Assembly: GCA_905221605.1 (NCBI GenBank)
Contig: CAJNDS010002601.1
Location: forward strand, 28,501-92,500
Source of the DNA: Symbiodinium natans
Taxonomy: Eukaryota; Sar; Dinophyceae; Suessiales; Symbiodiniaceae
DNA length: 64,000 nucleotides
Direction: 5' to 3'
Shown here piece by piece: positions 46,801 to 54,850 of this stretch; position 1 is the stretch's first letter; the number at the start of each line of letters is the position of its first letter. The notes beneath the pieces were generated by a model. It saw only the letters and a list, made by a program, of their open reading frames with translations, was not told the origin of the DNA and made no database searches. The position numbers and the translations under genes are program-made.

Positions 46801-48299
46801 TATTCTCGGGGGGGGGGGGGGGGTTGGGGCATAGGCGTTTTATTCCTGAGAAGATGCTTGCACTTTTGGGTTCTTGCATTGACTTGGGAGCCAAGAGAAG
46901 GGAATCGCGGTGACCCGCCGGCATGCCCGAACGCGCAAGAACGCGGGGGTCCTTGAAATCGATGAGTCTTTCGAGGGTTTCGAGCGTTAACAGGGTTTTT
47001 AGGGTTTATAGGGTTTGTTGGTTTTTAGGTTTTATAGGGTTTATAGGCTTTAGGGTGGTTGCTTTGGGTGCCCGGGCTTTCTCGCCCAGGCGCGGTGCAC
47101 ATTTCAACTCGCAGAAAAGAAGACCTTCTCCGTGTTTCCAGGTGCCTTGAACCCTAAACCCTAAACCCTAAACCCTAAAACCTAAACCCTAAACCCTAAA
47201 CCCAAATTGCGCTCTCGCCTAGGTCCCGCGCACCGACCGGCCCCGGAATCGTCCTCCCGCCTAGGTCCCATGCACCTCTGACCATTTCCCCCTTGGGAAT
47301 TATTTTCTTTATTTTTGTGTACATAAAACCCAAGAGGATATTAAAACCATTACTTTTATTAAGGTTCTAAGGGGAGTATAGCTGAAGGCTTTCGGCTAAT
47401 CCTACTTTTTGAAGTAAGGAACCACCCAAAAATCTCAATAATCCCTGTAAAGGTGGCCATGATTGTAACTGTTCCTTAAGTTTGTTTAAGGGCTCCTCAT
47501 GCTACTCGTGTTTTCTGGTTGCCTTAGCCCTACATGTTGAACGCACCGCGTAGCTTAGATGCTGGTTAATTGCTTGTGGTGACTATAGGTGACTATAGGG
47601 GGAGCTCATGATGGCAACTTTCTAGTTCTCGAACTCCGACAAGGAGCCTCGAAACCTGTTTGGGGTTTACTTTTTAAGGCATTCGTCACGAGGCCTGGAT
47701 GTAAAACGGGGTTGTAAGGACCAGATGCAAAAGAACAAGTTTTCAGGCTTGGATTTAGGGTTTAGGGTTTGGGTTTAGGTTTAGGGCTTAGGGTTTAGGG
47801 TTTAGGGTTTAGGGTTTAGGGTTTAGGGTTTAGGGTTTAGGGTTTAGGGTTTAGGGTTTAGGGTTTAGGGTTCGGATGATTGTACAGCTTCGTCGTCTGG
47901 GGCCACGAGTGTCTTGGTTTGAGCTTGGCAAGTGCCCGGCGATCTACAGAGGCCTTAGGGTTTAGGGTTTAGGGTTTAGGGTGGTTGAAAAGAAGGGTTC
48001 GGATGAAGTCGGCAATCCGGTTGCAAAAGGAAAACAGGTTCCTGATACCCCGAAAGCCTATAAACTTAGGGTTTTGTCCGGAGATCCCTGCACGGAAAGT
48101 CAGCAAGCCTAAGAATTCGGTTTAGGGTTTAGGGTTTAGGGTCTAGGGTTTACGGTTTAGGGTTTGGGGTTTAGGGTTTAGGGTTTAGGGCTTGGTTGAA
48201 CTCTCTCTTGGCTTTGCCAGGATTGATCGGCACGAGAACAACTACCTCACATTTGAAGAGCTGGACACGTTCCTGGGCGGCCACCACAAGTGGAATGTT
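23864..48299 (+). CDS. Calcium-dependent protein kinase (CDPK), about 20 exons over 24 kb
   Basis: Recognised exons: 23864-23919, 24336-24374, 25227-25297, 25542-25611, 27057-27122, 27495-27548, 30912-30951, 31782-31830, 32125-32188, 33111-33167, 34461-34505, 35076-35103, 35214-35336, 35929-35981, 41465-41535 (weak), 42136-42210, 42338-42358, 43237-43297, 44858-44937, 45080-45172, 46639-46712, 48221-48299. Motifs in order: glycine loop QIGTGTQGKTFLVR, lysine FYVVKETHDK, helix-C ARAELEQEFERMK, hinge CLYVVYEH, GGDLFNYMQR, EGIVHNDLKPENLL, TDFGCAK, GDPRYQSPE, PADIWSLGV, ARELLMNML, a junction segment MILLNALATKL, then four EF-hands. The enzyme should phosphorylate Ser/Thr under Ca2+ control. The catalytic loop is HND, so it is a non-RD kinase. 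Nearly all introns are GC-AG. The joins at 25297/25542, 27548/30912 and 35981/42136 are unresolved. The start is not fixed, and the last exon either ends at TAG (48300) or continues through a GA donor to 48795. Confidence 0.88.
25227..25611 (+). CDS. CDPK exons: subdomain II lysine and helix C
   Basis: 25227-25297 continues from the G-loop exon (AG + G) as RKKDPKDTSACPFYVVKETH, carrying the ATP-binding lysine in VVK. 25542-25611 supplies a helix-C like ELEQEFERMK with candidate glutamates. The phases of these two do not match directly, so a very short exon may lie between. Confidence 0.75.
26243..26296. repeat. Poly-C run of about 50 bases
   Basis: Uninterrupted C tract in a CDPK intron. Similar shorter C or G runs lie at 12179-12262 (with T interruptions), 16190-16211, 33768-33791, 34775-34803 and 60320-60346. 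Confidence 0.95.
26528..26608 (-). repeat. Telomere-like tract, CCCCAAA then CCCTAAA
   Basis: Nine CCCCAAA units then two CCCTAAA units, next to the coding-like segment at 26612-26696 (VAELVKGQVPEDGTWKATAQ). Confidence 0.92.
27057..27548 (+). CDS. CDPK exons: hinge and GGDLF
   Basis: 27057-27122 ends WKDCLYVVYEH with a GC donor. 27495-27548 begins in phase 0 as VGGDLFNYMQRMTPGSVQ. Together they form the hinge and following helix (YVVYEHVGGDLFNYMQR). Confidence 0.85.
27868..28075 (-). repeat. Long interstitial telomere-like tract, CCCTAAA, about 29 units
   Basis: The longest uninterrupted tract in the window, in the CDPK intron that also holds the minisatellite. Confidence 0.95.
28320..30346. 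repeat. 54-bp minisatellite in a CDPK intron, about 37 units
   Basis: The unit is about 54 bp (GCCCAGCAAAGGGCCAGCTG, then ATGCTGATGATGCTCGCC, then TTGTCGGGCCGCCCAG) with occasional shorter units and point variants. Because the unit is a multiple of three, several frames on both strands stay open for hundreds of codons; these are by-products. GC-rich, in contrast to the flanking introns. It begins just after a truncated family 2 foldback arm and ends at a TTTAGGG unit. Confidence 0.93.
30448..30652. mobile_element. Foldback element, family 7, two copies, one with telomere-like insert
   Basis: The first copy is 30448-30542. The second begins near 30549 and carries a CCCTAAA tract (30601-30636) at the CCCCT|AGG site near its right end, followed by the expected GGTTGTTGGACAGCTAAG. 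Confidence 0.7.
30912..32188 (+). CDS. CDPK exons: helix E, catalytic loop, DFG
   Basis: 30912-30951 gives VFRHVVLGVSYLH. It joins at 31782 to give YLHSEGIVHNDLKPENLL, and then at 32125 to FDPQQPGQVPWITITDFGCAK. Donors are GC at 30952, 31831 and 32189; all three acceptors are AG|G. The catalytic loop has Asn where most kinases have Arg (HND). Confidence 0.9.
31001..31114. mobile_element. Foldback element, family 2
   Basis: Complete copy in a CDPK intron, directly preceded by a TTTAGGG tract. A half copy with only the left arm lies at 28234-28308, also directly after a TTTAGGG tract, and ends where the minisatellite begins. A right-arm fragment lies near 44737-44750. Confidence 0.75.
31314..31427. 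mobile_element. Foldback element, family 5
   Basis: CTTGGCAGCCCTGTGGTACC to GACTGGGCTACCAAG in a CDPK intron. The interior TTTTTGGTTCAAGGTTCCCT and AAGTAACCAACCCC are shared with 63087-63197. Confidence 0.72.
32009..32098. mobile_element. Foldback element, family 4
   Basis: CTAGGATGCCCAGTAGTACC to GGTTACTGGGCAACCTAG, about 90 bp, in a CDPK intron between the catalytic-loop and DFG exons. Confidence 0.72.
32205..32280 (+). repeat. Telomere-like tract, CTTAGGG variant
   Basis: About nine CTTAGGG/CTGAGGG units then three TTTAGGG units, directly after the CDPK DFG exon. Confidence 0.92.
33111..35981 (+). CDS. CDPK exons: activation segment to C-lobe
   Basis: 33111-33167 encodes GERDFCSGDPRYQSPETFK, following DFGCAK in phase. 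34461-34505 gives KGEIGYPADIWSLGV. 35076-35103 is a 28-base exon giving VTLFELLSG. It joins to 35214-35336, restoring LLSGGIIPFLYEAVRLEDV. 35929-35981 gives GISEFARELLMNMLNKEP. GC donors follow each except the last, where GA or GT is possible. Confidence 0.88.
33345..33492. mobile_element. Foldback element, family 7, with telomere-like insert
   Basis: CTTAGTAGTAGAGTAGATAA to GGTTACTGGACAACTAA. A CCCTAAA tract at 33430-33475 interrupts TTCCCCTAGG at the same point as in the copy ending at 30652. Confidence 0.75.
33967..34045. mobile_element. Foldback element, family 8 (GGTTCTTAGTAGGGAATGAGG)
   Basis: TGGTTCTTAGTAGGGAATGA with interior ATATACCCTTTAAGGGAT and a short right arm. A related copy lies at 6085-6185. 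Confidence 0.6.
35705..35828. mobile_element. Foldback element with CTACAGGGTGGGGCCCC-type ends
   Basis: TACAGGGTGGGGCCCCCTAG at the left is matched by GGGGGCCCCACCCTGTA at the right. The interior has three near copies of a TTATAAG(T/G) unit. A single copy in this window, in a CDPK intron. Confidence 0.7.
37003..37310. repeat. Paired opposite telomere-like tracts
   Basis: About 18 TTTAGGG units (37003-37132), a 65-bp spacer, then about 14 CCCTAAA-type units (37199-37310). RNA from this intron could fold into a long stem. Confidence 0.93.
37886..38016. mobile_element. Foldback element, family 10 (ACCAATTGCTTAAGAACCCC)
   Basis: CACCAATTGCTTAAGAACCC then poly-C and A, interior CCTTATAAGGGTAATATAG, right arm GGTTCTTAAGC. 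A similar copy at 24557-24648 lacks the long homopolymers; diverged copies lie near 53222-53310 and 60795-60860. Confidence 0.7.
38871..38967 (+). repeat. Telomere-like tract, TCTAGGG then TTTAGGG, abutting the spliced-leader relic
   Basis: Eight GGGTCTA units then six GGGTTTA units, ending GGGTTC directly before the spliced-leader copy at 38969. Confidence 0.93.
38969..38989 (+). other. Relic dinoflagellate spliced-leader sequence
   Basis: The 21 bases beginning CCGTAGCC and ending CTCAAG match the conserved dinoflagellate trans-spliced leader except its variable first base. It stands 78 bases before an ATG that opens a single-exon gene, and directly after a telomere-like tract. A genomic leader copy at the 5' end of an intronless gene is the known mark of a retroposed mRNA. 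Confidence 0.88.
39067..39765 (+). CDS. Intronless retrogene, unknown protein of 232 residues
   Basis: Uninterrupted frame from ATG 39067 (context GCCATGG) to TAG 39765, free of telomere-like repeats, unlike everything around it. It begins MVSDTGHSKLCSCIGYAIRK and is hydrophilic, with a helical stretch (LKAAMNMLRQARDDCRQQLR) near residues 40-60 and another near the C-terminus (VVKGLQAILSDLQREHREA). No signal peptide or membrane segment is evident. The frame stays open upstream to 39013, but the spliced-leader relic places the 5' UTR there. It lies inside an intron of the CDPK gene, same strand. I do not recognise the family. Confidence 0.72.
   Translation: MVSDTGHSKLCSCIGYAIRKAAILKVPSDVENHLKAAMNMLRQARDDCRQQLREQLQDFSYEPLRTSGTPDAPLATTLNLAELLFPHDGEPEQAQGERRDPTAGDPNIRKPAMLKHLRETAIVQDTDAMDTGEPNQHKRDNHDLRSGDSCEPNTFPSLRDDPEGFVRHFVAQAKSDAEVVKGLQAILSDLQREHREAPRGERRSWLIRLCVILREEIRKHGGTVSSRTLVNQ
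40227..41245. repeat. Compound repeat: TTTTTCAAGG runs, GGGCATAGGGTTTAGGGCTGTA units, and a duplicated 280-bp block
   Basis: 40230-40320 and 40865-40945 are runs of a roughly 10-bp unit (TTTTTCAAGG/AATG). 40325-40515 is about seven units of 28 bp (GGGGCATAGGGTTTAGGGCT, then GTAGGGTTT). 40565-40855 and 40965-41243 are two direct copies of one block (GATGAAGG(A/G)CCG to CAAAACCGAGC), highly similar, each preceded by the TTTTTCAAGG run. No coding signal is supported. Confidence 0.85.
42136..43297 (+). CDS. CDPK exons: junction segment and EF-hand 1, with a 21-base microexon
   Basis: 42136-42210 reads GMAHMILLNALATKLQRDHY and ends ESWK with a GC donor. The microexon 42338-42358 reads VFQNVDS. 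43237-43297 continues DHNGSISVEEFRAACAQLDM. Joined, the loop is DSDHNGSISVEE, a complete 12-residue EF-hand. All junctions are AG|G and GC. Confidence 0.88.
43361..43461. mobile_element. Foldback element, family 9 (CTTAGTAGCTGAGTGAGCACAC)
   Basis: CTTAGTAGCTGAGTGAGCAC to ATGAACTCAGCAACTAAG, interior ACTTTACACTTTTTGGG and AGTGTACACTTCTTGGGG. It lies in a CDPK intron. Confidence 0.72.
44858..48299 (+). CDS. CDPK exons: EF-hands 2-4
   Basis: 44858-44937 reads TIADTLFNIADVDNDGSLNF then PEFVAD (loop DVDNDGSLNFPE). 45080-45172 ends FDQMDRNNDQQ. 46639-46712 begins VSYDELANIFHG, so the third loop DRNNDQQVSYDE is assembled across an intron. 48221-48299 reads RIDRHENNYLTFEELDTFLG, with fourth loop DRHENNYLTFEE. 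The splits are all in phase. Confidence 0.88.
45437..45539. mobile_element. Foldback element, family 9
   Basis: ACTTAGCAGCTGAGTGAGCA to TATGAAGTCAGCAACTAAGT, close to the copy at 43361 in both length and sequence. A diverged start is also seen near 12547. Confidence 0.72.
45985..46098. mobile_element. Foldback element, family 6, diverged
   Basis: AGAGCCCTTCGATACCCTCA to GGGGTAGTGGGCTCTTTGGG in the CDPK intron between the two halves of EF-hand 3. A further diverged copy is at 18915-19025. Confidence 0.6.
47757..47874 (+). repeat. Interstitial telomere-like tract, TTTAGGG, about 16 units
   Basis: In the CDPK intron before the last EF-hand exon. Confidence 0.95.
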
Positions 48300-48657
48300 T
48301 AGGGTTTAGGGTTTCGGGTTTAGGGTTTAGAGTTTAGGGTTTGCAAGTACCGGCTTCAAAAAGGTGTTTTGGGGTTTGTGTCTCCGACTGGGAACTCGGA
48401 CTAGTGTTCCCTATTTTTCCTTACTGGACTTCAAGAGGATCACGACTGACGGGGGGACAAGATTGAGGAATAGTCCCTAAACCCTAAACCCTAAAGCCTA
48501 AACCCTAAACCCTCTTCAGAGGTTCCTTTACAGGACTTCCCGAGGATCCTTATATACCCTAGGTGTACGTGGGCATTTCCAAAGAATGGGGGGTACCCTT
48601 CTTTTGCACCCCCAAATAGAATAAACATCAGGGTTTAGGGTTTAGGGTTTAGGGTTT

Positions 48658-48753
48658 TGGGATGTTCCCTCTTATACAAGCACTTAAAAGGGAGTATAGT
48701 ACCCCCTTTTCTAATCCCTATGAAGGACTGTTCGTATAAGGGGGAACATCCCA
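48658..48753. mobile_element. Foldback element, family 3
   Basis: TGGGATGTTCCCTCTTATAC at the left and the matching right arm ending GGGGGAACATCCCA. It lies between the last CDPK EF-hand exon and the next coding exon at 48795. Confidence 0.75.
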
Positions 48754-48794
48754 ACCCACGTATGTCAAAAAGAGTTTTACTTGGCCCAACCGAG

Positions 48795-50030
48795 GTTCCT
48801 GTTCAGCGCCCTGTCTGCCGAAGACATGGAGCGACTTGCTGCAACGCTGTCCCGCAGCGTTTCGGTTTCCCTAAACCCTCTAAACTCTCTAAACCCACTA
48901 AACCCTCTAAACCCTCTAAACCCTGCAAACCCTAAACCCTCAAACCCTGAACATTCCTTCAACAGGCCTTTTGTGTGGCGGGTTGGTCTTGGATTTAAGG
49001 GAGCAGATCGATGGATGAGCCACCGTAGGGTTCAGGGTTTGGGGTTTTAAGGTGTCCGGCAGACTTCATGAGCTAGGTACCTCATATCCCCCCGTCTGTC
49101 ATCCTAGAGGGATCAGGCCCAGACCTCTTCGACAGCCGTGGTTGTCCAGTATTTAGGTGGACAGAAGGTTCGCTAGTTCTGCGTGGCGCCTGATTTATCA
49201 AGTGCTTGTGGCTGTGGGGTCCGAAGGGTTGCTACTGTAAGTTCAGGTGCTCGCAAAGAAGTACTGTTTCCCAGACCCCTGGCAGGATCCAAAAAGTAGA
49301 TCCCCCTTATGGGTTCCTAAAAGTGACCCAATAGTAGTATAAGGCACTGTGTGGAGGTTTAGGGTTTAGGGTTTAGGGTTTAGGGTTTAGGGTTTAGGGT
49401 TTAGGGTTTAGGGTTTAGGGATCCTGCCAGGAATCTGGGTTGTTCGCAAGTTGAGGGCGCCAAGACAGCAACTTGACATGGAGACGGCCTTGAATTGAGA
49501 AGTTCCTAAACCCTAAACCCTAAACCCTAAACCCTAAACCCTAAACCCTAAACCCTAAACCCTAAACCCTAAACCCTAAACCCTAAACCCTACACGCCCC
49601 TCAACCCTACCGGACAAGGAAGTATTGCTCGCCAGAGTGCATCATCCCAGTGTCCTCCTCTCGGCGGAGTCTTCTTCATCCTTCCTGGAGCCTTGCCAAG
49701 CACTGGGGTTTGGGGTTCAGGGTTCAGGGTTCAGGGTTCAGGGTTCAGGGTTTAGGGTTTAGGGTTTAGGGTTTAGGGTTTAGGGTTTAGGGTTTAGGGT
49801 TTAGGGTTTAGGGTTTAGGGTTTAGGGTTAGGCCTCCTAGGCGCTGAGTAGGCTCAGCTGTCTCGACCTTAGCCCAGGACGCCCCCAGAAACCCTCCGAA
49901 GCCTCCAAAGCCCTAAACCCTAAACCCTAAACCCTAAACCCGAAGCGCTAAACTGGTGGTTTAGGCGTGCTGTTACAACGATGGTAACGGTATCCTCACC
50001 TGCAGCCGCCCCCAAATGGAACCTTAGAGC
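48795..50030 (+). CDS. Unrecognised coding exons, cluster 8 (possible CDPK C-terminal extension)
   Basis: 48795-48859 reads FLFSALSAEDMERLAATLSR after a GAG acceptor, and is phase-compatible with a GA donor (CAAGTG|GAAT) in the last CDPK exon. 49132-49176 reads AVVVQYLGGQKVR. 49619-49700 reads EVLLARVHHPSVLLSAESSS. 49965-50030 includes CYNDGNGILTCS, perhaps a degenerate calcium loop. They may extend the kinase or form a new gene. Confidence 0.4.
49504..49830. repeat. Two opposite telomere-like tracts flanking a coding exon
   Basis: CCCTAAA at 49504-49591 and, after the exon at 49619-49700, TTCAGGG then TTTAGGG at 49707-49830. Confidence 0.93.
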
Positions 50031-50041
50031 CTAGCTGTCGT

Positions 50042-50150
50042 GGGTTTAGGGTTTAGGGTTTAGGGTTTAGGGTTTAGGGTTTAGGGTTTAGGGTTTAGGG
50101 TTTAGGGTTTAGGGTTTAGGGTTTAGGGTTTAGGGTTTAGGGTTTAGGGG
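50042..50150 (+). repeat. Interstitial telomere-like tract, TTTAGGG, about 15 units
   Basis: Ends 12 bases before the acceptor of the long exon at 50163. Confidence 0.95.
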
Positions 50151-50162
50151 GTTCTTCGCCAG

Positions 50163-51787
50163 CTCGGGAAGTGCCTTTTACGTACATTGCACCAAGCTTT
50201 GCGTGGATGGGCCGCCTCTCAAAAGATATCTTTGGAGTTACGGGCCTAGCGACTTGGCCGAGGTACATTCCTCCAAGCCGCCAGGATACTTGGCTGATCT
50301 TGAGTGTTTCTTCGCCATTCACATGGCTTGCATGGAGTTCGGGCTTGTCCTGCTTGAGCCACGGGTTTAGGGTTTAGAATTTAGGGTTTGGGGTTTAGGG
50401 TTTAGGGTTCAGGGTTTAGGGATCCCAAGCTCAAAGCAAGGACAAGGAGTCGGCGCAAGCGGCTGCTTCGTACCTGGCTCGCAGTCTTGGCGCCTGCATG
50501 GTGTGGATGTGCTATGGCATGGGGCTGTAGCAGCTGCATGGCCTCGCCTGAGGAGCCTTGCAGGACCGAAGTACTCTAACAGCAACTATGTTGCTTGGGC
50601 TCAACGCATGGTTTCCCTCGCGCGAAATAGGTTGGCCTTAACCCTAAACCCTAAACCCTGAACCCTGAACCCTAAACCCTAAACCCTAAACCCTAAACCC
50701 GCACCCTTCCCGGTTCACCACGATCTCAGGCTCCCAGGCTCGGGTCTTTCAAGCCTCGTCGAGGTCTCAATGTTCCCAACAGCGCCCACTGCCGCCTCGG
50801 TGGGATCTCCCTCCCCAGGCGTGTTAGCTCCCTGTGGGTACGGTTTAGGGTTTAGGGTTTAGGGTTTAGGGTTTAGGGTTTAGGGTTTAGGGTTCAGGGT
50901 TCAGGGTTCAGGGTTTAGGGTTTAGGGTTTAGGCTCCGGTACCTGTACAGTGGCTCAGCAACCAGCGAAGCTGGGCTGCCCTGCTTCCTACTTGGAGGGA
51001 AGCAACGGCCCGATATGGCCTTGTGTTTTCTTGGGTGAGGCGATGATTGAGCTAGATAAGAAGCTTGCTCTAGATAGATGATATACACATATATGAATCT
51101 ATCTACACATTACATGTTCGCATATACATATATACATATATACATATATACATATATATATACATATATACATATATATATATATATACATATATATATA
51201 CATATATATATATACATATATTGTTATGATGAATTCTGTCATGCGGGAGGCTGGAGGGTTGTGCAGGGTTACTTGTCAACCTCTGGTCTCACGACGGCGC
51301 GCTTTCCCAGCAACGCAAGAAGCCCAGAGCAAAAAGGCCGCAGAAGAAAGCAGAAACCCTTGGGGACCAAATAACCCCCCAAATGGGTTTATGGTCCATG
51401 TGGTTTAGGGTTTAGGGTTTAGGGTTTAGGGTTTAGGGTTTAGGGTTTAGGGTTCCTTCTGGGCGTTACTAAAGTAGCATAGGGTATATGATCCCAATGG
51501 CTTTGTTTGGTCCCCAAAGGCGTCGTGCACAGGGACTAGGCAGTGTCTTGCTGCACTTGTGTAAGACGCAATCCTCGGGAATCCTGCGACCTAGCTTTCA
51601 AGCCTTCGGGTTGAGGGTTTAGGGTGTCGGGTGCGTAGTTTTGCGGACGGAGGGCCGGAGTTTGGATGATCTGGACATTGAAAGGGGAAAGAACCGCAGG
51701 GTGGGGGGGGGGGGGGGGGGGGGGGGGGGGAAGGAGGCGGAGGTCGTAGCAACAGCATTGTCAGACTCCATGTACAAAGGGTTTTAA
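50163..51787 (+). CDS. Unrecognised gene, terminal exons, stop at 51787
   Basis: 50163-50364 is one of the longest exons here, reading [20 protein letters not shown] and on through [17 protein letters not shown] to [14 protein letters not shown]. 50441-50515 reads [20 protein letters not shown]. 50564-50620, 50715-50840 and 50938-51031 ([20 protein letters not shown]) follow. 51262-51385 is coding in an uncertain frame. 51637-51787 reads [20 protein letters not shown], then an in-frame run of nine glycines encoded by a poly-G tract, then [18 protein letters not shown] and TAA. No family recognised. Confidence 0.5.
51084..51222. repeat. CATATA/TACATA microsatellite
   Basis: AT-rich tandem repeat; comparable tracts at 22139-22236 and 38640-38750. 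Other simple repeats: ATT-type at 16905-16997 and 46443-46600, GAGA/GAGT at 21027-21113, TG/T at 60160-60260, ATAA-type at 58205-58350. Confidence 0.92.
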
Positions 51788-52084
51788 GCAAAACTCAGGT
51801 AGAAAGCAAGTTCTGATTTGAAGTCCAACGCCAGGAACAAGTTTTAAGAATGGATGTCTTGTGCCTTCGTTGCCGAAGAAGCACACCTTGGTCATAGTCG
51901 GGTATCATTTCACCTTTTTACGGGTACTTAAACCCAAATCAGGAATATACCTTTAAATTGTTAGTACGATCCCAACCATGACAGAGCTAGAAAGTGAGAC
52001 TGTTCGTGCTGTTACTGTAGGCTTTCCTGTCGCATCGCGCGGAGGCATGGCGACCTGAGAGTCTGACAATCTGACCCAAGCAGG

Positions 52085-52091
52085 TTAGGGT

Positions 52092-52130
<39 letters not shown>

Positions 52131-52166
52131 GGTTTAGGGTTTAGGGTTTAGGGTTTAGGGTTTCGG
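52085..52166 (+). repeat. Telomere-like tract, TTGAGGG then TTTAGGG
   Basis: Six TTGAGGG units followed by five TTTAGGG units. Confidence 0.92.
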
Positions 52167-52218
52167 GTGCGGGAGGAGTTCTCACGTTGAGTTCTGTTTT
52201 TTGTTCTGTGCGTTGAAG

Positions 52219-53503
52219 GTGGCGGCCACCAGAGAGGTCCCACGATTATATTGATTTCCTTGCAGCGGCTACAGCTGCATCAATTCTTTGCGGCCTGCGC
52301 GCGCGGTCAGCCCTCCGAAGCGTCTATGCGAGACCAGTGAGAGCATCTCTTATAACGGGGGTTCAGGGTTTAGGGTTTACCAAAAAAGGGCAGAGCTGTT
52401 GATTCGCAATAAGCCGCAAAGTGCTGGGACCCGCCGGTCCTTGTGCATACCCTTTTTTACCCGCGAGAGGATGGGCAATGGCGCTGCCACATAGGGCTTC
52501 CACCATAAACCCTAACCCCTAAACCCTAAACCCTTTCCCCATAGCCACTTTCAAGGGGTATATAAGGTTTTTTTTTTTTTAAGGGCCCATACTAAGGGAC
52601 CAAGTAGCTACCCTTAGCCACTTTCTGCTGCAGCGTGGCTCCCGGAGACGGGCAGCGAGGGTGTTCATATGGGGATTTCCGAAAGCAAACAAGGGCGAAG
52701 AGTCGAGCTGTTAGTCAGCTACTTCGAGATGTGTGTAGGGTTTAGGGAGAAGGGTTTAGGGTTTAGGTTTAGGGTTTAGGAAGTTTAGGGTTTAGGGTTT
52801 AGGGTTTAGGGTTAGGGTTTAGGGTTTAGCATGAGCTTCTTGAGTCTTTGTCTTCGCGCCGGCGGCATTCTTCTGCACGATGGACAGTCGCAAGGGACTG
52901 TCCAAACGATTTGCTAAAATGCCTTTAGATTTGGAACCGTTTAACCTTTTTCAAGCACGCTCTCAGCGAGGGAAGCTGTGCAAGCCTGTGTGTGGGCACT
53001 CGCTGAACAGAATATCAAGGCCATTGTTTTCCAGCTGCTATTTTGAGCCAGGACCCCGAACAGCTAATATGTTTATTTCTTCTAGAATCAAATTAAAAGG
53101 TGGCCCCAAATCCTAAACCCTTTGTGGGGGCGGGGGGAGGGGGGGGGGGGTTCTAAAAGCAGCCCCGGCAAAGGACCACACTTTGGGGAAGTCGCTCTTT
53201 TACAAAAACTTGCCGTTTCTACAAGCACCACCAAACACATAGAATACTAGTCCCTGTATTACCCTTACAAGGAAGAATATTTGCGGTGGTTCCTAAGCAA
53301 AAAGTAGGTTTCGAGCCACACTTTTTGGGAGTCTGGTCGAAGCCGGTGAGGGTTAGACCCTAAACCCTAGACCCTAAACCTGCCAAAAAACCCTAAACCC
53401 TAAACCCTTCGGGGCCCCCTGGAGCAGTAGCAGAAGGCCTAAGGGATGCAGGAAATTTGTCCAAGCTTGATACGGCTTGTTGCACGAACGCCCTGGGGAA
53501 CCT
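52219..53503 (+). CDS. Unrecognised coding exons, cluster 9
   Basis: 52219-52365 reads WRPPERSHDYIDFLAAATAA, then SILCGLRARSALRSVYARP. 52388-52494 reads RAELLIRNKPQSAGTRRSL and ends in TAG. 52624-52735 reads SAAAWLPETGSEGVHMGISE, then QGRRVELLVSYFEM. 52971-53019 reads EAVQACVWALAEQNIK before a GC donor. 53421-53503 reads GAVAEGLRDAGNLSKLDTAC then CTNALGNLL. Family unknown. Confidence 0.45.
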
Positions 53504-53836
53504 ATTAGGGTTTAGGGTTTAGGGTTCAGGGTTTAGGGTTTTTATGGTTTAGACTTTGTTTATACTAACTAAGAGGGTTTAGGGTTTAGGGCTAAGGGTT
53601 AAGGGTTAAACCCTAAATGCTCGGATGTTTTAGATTTCCCCTTCTTGGGTTTCAGAGGATGATGCTAAATGTCGCACAAATGTGTATGTATGTGTTTAGG
53701 GTTTAGGGTTTAGGGTTTAGGGTTTAGGGTTTAGAGTTTCGGGTTTAGGGTTTAGGGTTTAGGGTATTATAGACATATACATATATGACATGTTTTCCGG
53801 TGGTCTAGCATGGACAATGGCAGGTTAGCAGCCCAG

Positions 53837-54847
53837 GAGAGATCCAGGGGGGTTCGAAATTGAATTCGCGCACCCGCGAGCCCCATCACCATGGGATATT
53901 CGGGTGATCTTCGCGTGCCGGAAAGGCTTCCTGGTTGCCACCTCGAAGTTTCGATGTGGAACAAAATCCAAGCAAACAGTTCACAGAAGGCTAATTGGGT
54001 TTAGGGCTTAGGGCTTAGGGTTTAGGATGCCGCTCAGCGCCTGGCCATTCCCACAACACACGCGTCCGTTCCAAGGAGGAAGTTTCAAGGCTTCTGACGG
54101 TTTCGCAGCTGTCGCTGCGGACCGCTTGACCTGTCTTGGCTCCTTCGCTTTTAAACTCCAGCAGCCGAGCTGTGTCGGTTTCAGGGCAGCCGAACAGTGC
54201 TGCTGCGCTTCGATGCATTGCCCCCGTGTTCAAAGTGCCGTCTATGAGCAGCTCATCTCAGCTACGATTCGTATTTCCGACAATACAGCTTGCCAAGCCC
54301 CATTTCAATCAGGGGTTGCATCTTCTTTTTGCATTGGCATTCACATAAGGGCAGAAGTGTTTCGGGATGCTGATCTCTGGCGCTCCGGTGCAGTGTTAGT
54401 CCATGCATATGCGCGACGAGACCTAGCAATGAGACTTTATGCAGGCACTCGCATCCCTTAACCCTAAACCCTAAACCCTAAACCATGCTGCCTACAGTGC
54501 CGTCCACGATTCAAGTGCAACTGGCTCCTGCAAGAGAACCTACGGTTTAGGGCTTAGGGTGTAGGGTTTGGGGTTTGTGGTTTCGGGTTTCAGGTTTAGG
54601 GTTTAGGGTTTTTGTTACCGCAACGTGGGCTTCTCCTCCGCGCATGTTCTTGCAAAGTGCGTTCTGATTGTTTGCAGCGCAAGCGTGCAGACGTGCCAGG
54701 CAACGGACCCCAAGGTCAAGGTAGGCCCTAAACCCTAAACCCTAAACCTTAAACCCCAAGGTCAATGTAGGCCATGGCACTCAAAGCCGAAGCGGCACAA
54801 CTTGGCGTGACATCTCATCACCATTGTCTTTCCGATATTCACAAGGA
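53837..54847 (+). CDS. Unrecognised coding exons, cluster 10
   Basis: 53837-53994 reads GGFEIEFAHPRAPSPWDIRV, then IFACRKGFLVATSKFRCGTK. 54027-54461 stays open for 144 codons with no repeat and includes VYEQLISATIRISDNTACQA. 54610-54725 reads RNVGFSSAHVLAKCVLIVCS. 54771-54847, after TGTAG, reads AMALKAEAAQLGVTSHHHCL. No motif I can name. Confidence 0.42.
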
Positions 54848-54850
54848 CCC

